Shown here: piece by piece, positions 19,901 to 24,135 of the stretch
Position numbering within the stretch: the stretch's first letter is position 1
How the letters are laid out: the number at the start of each line of letters is the position of its first letter
Source: Spirogloea muscicola
Taxonomy: Eukaryota; Streptophyta; Zygnematophyceae; Spirogloeales; Spirogloeaceae
NCBI GenBank assembly: GCA_009602725.1
Contig: WELB01000006.1
Span: 1,307,406-1,331,540, forward strand
DNA length: 24,135 nt
Reading direction: 5' to 3'
The notes under the pieces: model-generated
Database searches by the model: none
What the model was told of the DNA's origin: nothing
What the model saw: only the letters and a program-made list of their open reading frames with translations
Program-made: the position numbers and the translations under genes

Positions 19901-22900
19901 TCCAAGCCATGATGAGCATGGCCTGCACCCGATTGTCAGCACCAAGTCAGGCACAATCAAGGCAGTTGCAATGGCCTTGCTGTGCACAACATGCGGTAGC
20001 CTATGCCGCTGAGCAACCTTTAAGATAGAGACATAGCATGTCATCTCGGCCGAGAGGAGACCTGGAAACAAAGTATGAAGAAGATCCACATCCTATCGAA
20101 GGACCTTAGGATGTGTAAGAATGTCCTGTGCTCCACAAAGCTCTGCTTGCCTTCCCGCTGACCACTGGCCTTACGTTTCTGAAATTGTTAAACACTTGCA
20201 CCACTTGTGTTTAAGTGTCACTCAGCAGCTGAGTGCTGGACAGCAAGTTTAAGAGTCACTGAGCAATCACATATCCATATGAAAGAAAGACTCTTCCAGT
20301 AGAGGCGATGGCTGGGATCGGCCAGCCCGAAAAACAAATAAACAAAATTCGAAGGGGCCAGAAAGATGTAGATAAACACTCCCTGCAAGATGACCTCCTG
20401 CTCTACATTATGAATACTATGGGACACCTTGAAGCTCACCTGGTCATTGGCTTTCGTGCGTGGAAGAGGAGGAACGAAGAAGTTTGCATCGAGGCGCATA
20501 GGCCATGAGAGCGAGAAGCACTTCGGAGACCTGAGAAAGGTAACTCCTAAGTATCAGTCATGAGAGCGAGAAGCACTTCGGAGACCTGAGAAAGGTAACT
20601 CCTAAGTATCAGTCAACTGTTCATTATAGCCTGACGTGCCCGTACACCAACTCCTGAGCTAAACAACAAAGCCCCCAATCAAGAGATTGGGCTTCTATTG
20701 ACTCACCAGAAATACTCATTGAAGTCATCATAATTTCGCCAAGAAGAGTGAGGAGCCTTCCCTTCGCCATTATTCTGGGCTTCCTGCAAAATCACCACCA
20801 CCTGCTAATCATACACCGTCGCAAGCAGGTGACAGCTACAAACAAGCTCAAACGGCAGCATTGCTGATTTCTAGATGACAAAGTAGCTTCTAGGCGGTCA
20901 CCTTCCGAATGACATCATAAATGGGTGTGACGATATTACGCAGGAAGGATTCATCGCCACCACCGTACGCAGGTTTGATGTTCTCGCCAGTGGCCTTGCT
21001 GACATTGCCCATGATCATCCCAATGACCTCCCATGCCATCTGTACACATTTCAAAGCAGAGAACTTTGTCTAGGCTGATGAGCACAGCTTTCAGCTACCT
21101 CAGTGAGCCTGACAAGGGTCACAGTGACGCCCAACAAGGCCAGGAACTTGGGCCAAGGGTCCCGAAGAGGCGCACATTGTGGAAGATATAGCAGAGGCAC
21201 TCTGGAAGGAATCGGAGATTGGCAGCCTCTCCCCATATGAGCAAATATAGACCAACATACAGCAGCTTCCGCTGCTGTTTTTCTACCGAAGCATCTGGCA
21301 GGCTGCAACATCCAACAAGGAGCGCACATTAGGGAGACATGTGGACAACTTATGCTGGAGGGGTAGCTGGCAAGACATACTCCGTGCCATGAGTTCTTGC
21401 AGAACTACGAAATGGAGGTGAACTCAAGAAGGTGAGGTAAGATGTGGAGCTTCCAGCAACCTGAGATTTGGCTTGTGCCCAAGAAATCGACACCATTTCT
21501 TGTAATTATCAAACGTCTTCACGTACAGCTCACTGACTGCTCGGTCATCCATCTGGCACAAGAAGCTCTTAACCTCAGTGCCGCTTCTGTTTCCATATCA
21601 TCGCTGTCAGAAGAAGCTGAAGAGGAGCACTGATTCATGCATCTACACTCCTGACCTTGCATGAAGCACACATCAAAGTGGCATCCCTCAAGCTTGAAGC
21701 CAATTTTGAAGCTTGCAGGCCAGAAAGAGAATTGCAGCAAGGGCCGTGGACAAGTACCTTGTGAAGAGGGTCAGGCGCCGGCAGCTGCCGGACATGTGTG
21801 TTGGCCAACAATAAGATCAAGTGCTCACGCTGATTGCGCACGCTGTCACGCTGCATCCCACCTCGGCACTGCTTGTGAGTGAAAAAACGGGGCTTTTTGA
21901 CGAGGGAGCCCTCTCCGTCCATTGCTGTGGAGGCCTCTGTCAATGTCATCATGAAAAGAGGCGCACTATATATGAGAGCTCCTTGCAGGAATTCAATTCG
22001 TGGATAGAAGGCAGAAGAATGACCTGGAAGCCAAATGTTGCCTGCAACCAGTCCAGTACATCCCAGCCCTGGGTCTGGGAGTCCCCAAAGCCAGGTACCC
22101 TTGGCAGCCCTCGCACGTTGCGAAGAGCGTCCAGAGCAGCGACAATCTGCACACTCAGGTGATTGCAGATAAGAGATTGCAGGGAGCTTCAGCATCGGCG
22201 CGGCTGTGCCTGTATCACGCTCCTGACAGAGCAGTGTACTCTCCCTGCTGCCATCAAGAGCAACACAAGTAGCAAAGTGACACCTCGACCCAACAGCGCC
22301 AGCTGGCACATCATGTTGCCCACACTTGTACAGCCTTGTTGCAGTAAGCCTGCTGCCAGGCTTACACTTCCTCGGACAGAACTCCTGCTCATGCTGAACG
22401 ACAGAGGGCAACTGCATGGGAAAAGGGATCCAGCACCTCTGGCAACTGCATGATCGCCTGGTGTGCACCGGTTGCATCAAGCGGCAAGATATTGTACGGC
22501 TGATACAGCTCCTTCTCTGCGGCTACAGCTTGCCCGGCCGCCAAGACCTGCCCTTTCCCAAGCGCAGCAGCCTCTGAGTCGCAAGCAATGCCGCGGTGGA
22601 CGACAAGGCTGGCTCTGCAGTGGTCGCTGCGAACGGAGTGCGACTGCCCAGAAGAAGAGCATACCTCAGGTGCAACCTCCGCAGCCTCGCTCTTGTTGAC
22701 CGAGCAGAGCACCTCGAATAGCACTGCCGCCGTCTGGAAAGCTTTCGCCAACTGGACCCTGCCCACCGTCGCATTTGACCGGGGCCACATCAAGACAAGG
22801 GCAGATTCTCAATCCAACAGCAGCTGGAGCGCAGCACCAGCAGAACTCGTGGCACGACCAGTCTAGCAGGAGGTGGCAGGCCATAACAGAAGAACGTTCT

Positions 22901-24114
22901 AGAAGGTGCAAGCTGTGCAAGTTGCTGGCAGTGAAAGAAACAGGGCCCTCGGACCCGACAGCAGAGAGCGACGGTTCACCTATCTGCGGCCCCAACATCT
23001 GCAAGAGCCTTGACGTAATTCTGGTAGTACTGCTGGTAGAAGCTCTGTATCTCCCGTGCATCGCTTCCGCGCTGCCTTTGGGCCTTGGTGGGCTCATTGT
23101 CCTGCTCGAGTACAGGCCTGCGTCAGGGGGGTGTATTCAGCAGCCAACCTTGGCCTTGGCTTAACTGTGCCATGACAGCTGATGGTGCCTGTGGAGCAGG
23201 GCTCGACAGCGACACCAGGCCTGCACTCGAAGCTGGCAGCAGATGGCTGCGCTGCTTGAGGGCTCCACATTCGTAGTATGCAAGCACATCGGATTATGCG
23301 CTGCCGGCCAGCGAGCAGAAGGCAGGTGCAATCAGGTGCTGCGCCCCCTGGGCTGCTCGCAGCAGGGGACGGCAGCAGCAAACACCCCGTTGGCAGTCTA
23401 GGACGTTGAGCGCAAAGCGCTTTTGCAAGAGCGGGTCAGCGGCTGCCTGTGAAGCCTGTCCGGCCTTTCGAGAGCCTCGCCCAGGTCCTGCCATCCCTGA
23501 AAGCCCCGCCACTGTGCCCGGCTCCTGCTTGGCTCACCTTCTCCAGCCGAGCTAGCAGCGCAGTCTTGAACTGCCGGACACCGCGGCCGCTGGAAGTCGA
23601 GTCCAGGCGGTGTGCGCACTCAAAGGCATGGAAGCGGCCTGAGTTGCGCCGGCAAGAGGTGCAGGAGACGCCGAGCTCGAGAGCTCGAGTGAGAAAGTGT
23701 GCAGAGCCGATTGCTCAGCCGATTGTGTGTGCAAAGAGGAGATAGAGAGAGATGCCCCTCCGAAACCCTGACCGCCGTCCCGGGGGTGGGGGGCCAGAGG
23801 TCGAGAGAGCCTTTCGGCCAGCGGAGGGCCGACGGACGCAGCCGGCAACAGAAGCCCAAGCAGTCAACGCATGTGTGATCGTCGGGCGTCCGCTGTGGCG
23901 GCCGCGGCATCGCCGAGCACAGGCTTGGTGCGCGGGCGCGGGAGGCGGGCTCACAGAGGTAGGCGACGCGGGGGCGGGCGGCCTCGACCTCGTTGGCGGC
24001 GCGCAGGAAGCGCTCGACCTCGAGTAGCGAGGGGGGCACGATCTCGCTGCCGGGGTCGTCGGGCGCGCCGCCGGTGGACGCCACCCGGAAGCCGCGCTCG
24101 CGCGGGGCCGCCAT
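11743..24114 (-). CDS. Callose (1,3-beta-glucan) synthase, GT48 family, complete 41-exon gene
   Basis: It makes 1,3-beta-glucan from UDP-glucose at the plasma membrane for walls, division plates or wound plugs; the exact role here is unknown. Forty-one exons (listed in the four block entries) join with intact phase to 5784 bases including the stop, giving 1927 residues. Plant callose synthases have about 1900-1950. The order is an N-terminal cytosolic part, a first membrane cluster (about 444-743), a large cytosolic catalytic loop (about 744-1485) and a C-terminal membrane cluster. RATG at 1616-1619 resembles the RXTG motif proposed for UDP-glucose binding. The family lacks the D,D,D,QxxRW signature of cellulose synthases, and none is seen. 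The chosen ATG starts MAAPRERGF. The upstream frame stays open to the window edge, so a further upstream start is possible. No internal stop or frameshift was found. Confidence 0.95.
14102..17982 (-). other. Callose synthase exons 21-34: cytosolic loop and glucan synthase domain
   Basis: Exons: 17982-17860, 17633-17542, 17418-17337, 17210-16929, 16817-16723, 16582-16459, 16285-16024, 15892-15758, 15656-15588, 15513-15261, 14974-14743, 14658-14543, 14413-14330, 14214-14102. Matches include [53 protein letters not shown] and [14 protein letters not shown]. The glucan synthase domain begins near residue 1010 with [16 protein letters not shown], then [63 protein letters not shown] (about 1293-1310), [30 protein letters not shown] and [20 protein letters not shown]. 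The exon 30 acceptor is unusual (AAG). Confidence 0.9.
18631..18750 (-). other. GC-AG intron 17 of callose synthase
   Basis: Exon 17 codes for LAFSYKFQ and ends CAG at 18751. The next bases are GCAATG, and the following exon ([12 protein letters not shown]) starts after GCAG at 18631. Homologues need exactly this join, and no GT donor in frame is nearby. GC donors are a known minor class. Confidence 0.8.
19650..19742 (-). other. Candidate alternative cassette exon inside intron 14
   Basis: Intron 14 (19450-19807) is the second longest in the gene. Inside it an open 93-base segment is bordered by CTGCAG on the acceptor side and CAGG-GTCTCA on the donor side. It is phase 1 on both sides, so inclusion would add 31 residues without changing frame. 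The added peptide ([20 protein letters not shown], then [11 protein letters not shown]) is hydrophobic and ends like the preceding exon (LRLVQ). Plant homologues have no such insert, so the basic protein skips it. Confidence 0.35.
20308..20370 (-). repeat. Retroelement-tail hairpin within callose synthase intron 12
   Basis: On the minus strand CTGGCCCCTTCGAATTTTG runs into TTTTTCGGGCTGG - GCCGAT - CCAGCC-like sequence. This is the same order as tails C and D (CTGGCCCCCTTCTCG, TTCATTCTTTTTCGGGCTGG). It is shorter and diverged, and lies wholly in intron 12 (20179-20439). Confidence 0.6.
20440..24114 (-). other. Callose synthase exons 1-12: N-terminal cytosolic region
   Basis: Exons: 24114-23955, 23638-23538, 23101-22980, 22758-22665, 22547-22437, 22146-22024, 21850-21758, 21552-21461, 21302-21176, 21039-20902, 20783-20707, 20530-20440. 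Key matches are [111 protein letters not shown] (residues about 317-330, in the FKS1-type N-terminal domain), [23 protein letters not shown] and [10 protein letters not shown]. The Cys, Arg, Ser and Trp codons split by introns 1, 3, 8 and 11 are each restored exactly. Exon 5 could begin slightly upstream at another AG. Confidence 0.9.
20506..20615. repeat. 55-bp exact tandem duplication across an exon-intron border
   Basis: The sequences at 20506-20560 and 20561-20615 are identical. Each unit contains the minus-strand acceptor TTTCTCAG and the first 25 bases of exon 12. Only the inner acceptor (exon start 20530) gives the conserved [19 protein letters not shown] join. The outer copy creates a second identical acceptor at 20585. 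Confidence 0.9.
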
Positions 24115-24135
24115 GCGCGGGCGCGGCGAGCACCG
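24115..24135 (-). promoter_or_regulatory. 5' leader or upstream coding of callose synthase (window edge)
   Basis: There are only 21 GC-rich bases upstream of the chosen ATG. The frame is open here, so they could be 5' UTR or coding. Nothing more can be said. Confidence 0.3.

Larger units (their letters stand above)
18119..20178 (-). other. Callose synthase exons 13-20: first membrane cluster
   Basis: Exons: 20178-20062, 19922-19808, 19449-19292, 19163-18987, 18864-18751, 18630-18549, 18452-18403, 18205-18119. They read [167 protein letters not shown] and [13 protein letters not shown]. Hydrophobic stretches alternate with short loops as in plant homologues. Exon 17 ends at a GC donor. Confidence 0.9.

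Noticed and set aside
19588-19905. 105-codon minus-strand open frame as one exon
   Set aside because: Its ends conflict with exon 14 in another frame; only the 93-base inner part has paired splice borders.
21635-22480. 281-codon minus-strand open frame as a separate gene
   Set aside because: It contains callose synthase exon 7 in frame; the remainder is introns 5-7 and frame-shifted exons.
1-24135. tRNA, rRNA or other structured RNA genes
   Set aside because: No cloverleaf, rRNA core or snRNA signature was recognised on either strand by eye.

Overview
The window reads as nuclear DNA of a green alga, most likely a chlorophyte of the trebouxiophyte kind. The evidence is three intron-rich genes whose closest recognisable relatives are plant or green-algal, short exons with introns of about 75 to 440 bases, and GC-rich gene starts. 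No bacterial-style operons or ribosome binding sites were seen. The lineage is inferred from protein signatures only.

Layout. Bases 1-3338 (+) hold all but the first part of a Y-family translesion DNA polymerase, DNA polymerase eta, in nine visible exons ending with a ubiquitin-binding motif and a PCNA-binding tail. It converges on a minus-strand MOSC-domain gene of the mARC type (molybdenum cofactor, amidoxime-reducing component), which I reconstruct as eight exons and 319 residues (6217 down to 4007). Bases 6278-10546 are a patchwork of decayed non-LTR retrotransposon pieces. One copy has reverse-transcriptase motifs followed by a restriction-endonuclease-like domain. A second, 5'-truncated copy has the same endonuclease domain. 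Several 3' tails share a hairpin and a 20-base module in both orientations. Bases 10547-11742 are gene-poor and carry a short tandem repeat.

Bases 11743-24114 (-) are one complete callose (1,3-beta-glucan) synthase gene of family GT48. I reconstruct 41 exons. Every junction keeps phase, and the coding length is 5784 bases, giving 1927 residues, the size of plant callose synthases. Unusual splicing features are a GC-AG intron, a tandem duplication that copies an acceptor site, an intron whose only in-phase acceptor is AAG, and an intronic phase-symmetric 93-base candidate exon. One intron contains a copy of the retrotransposon tail hairpin.

The three host genes have unrelated jobs: DNA damage bypass, molybdenum-dependent N-reduction, and wall polysaccharide synthesis. 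I see no sign that they form a system. The least ordinary part is the retroelement cluster. Its endonuclease type often goes with site-specific insertion, and a short module sits beside the hairpin ends in two copies.
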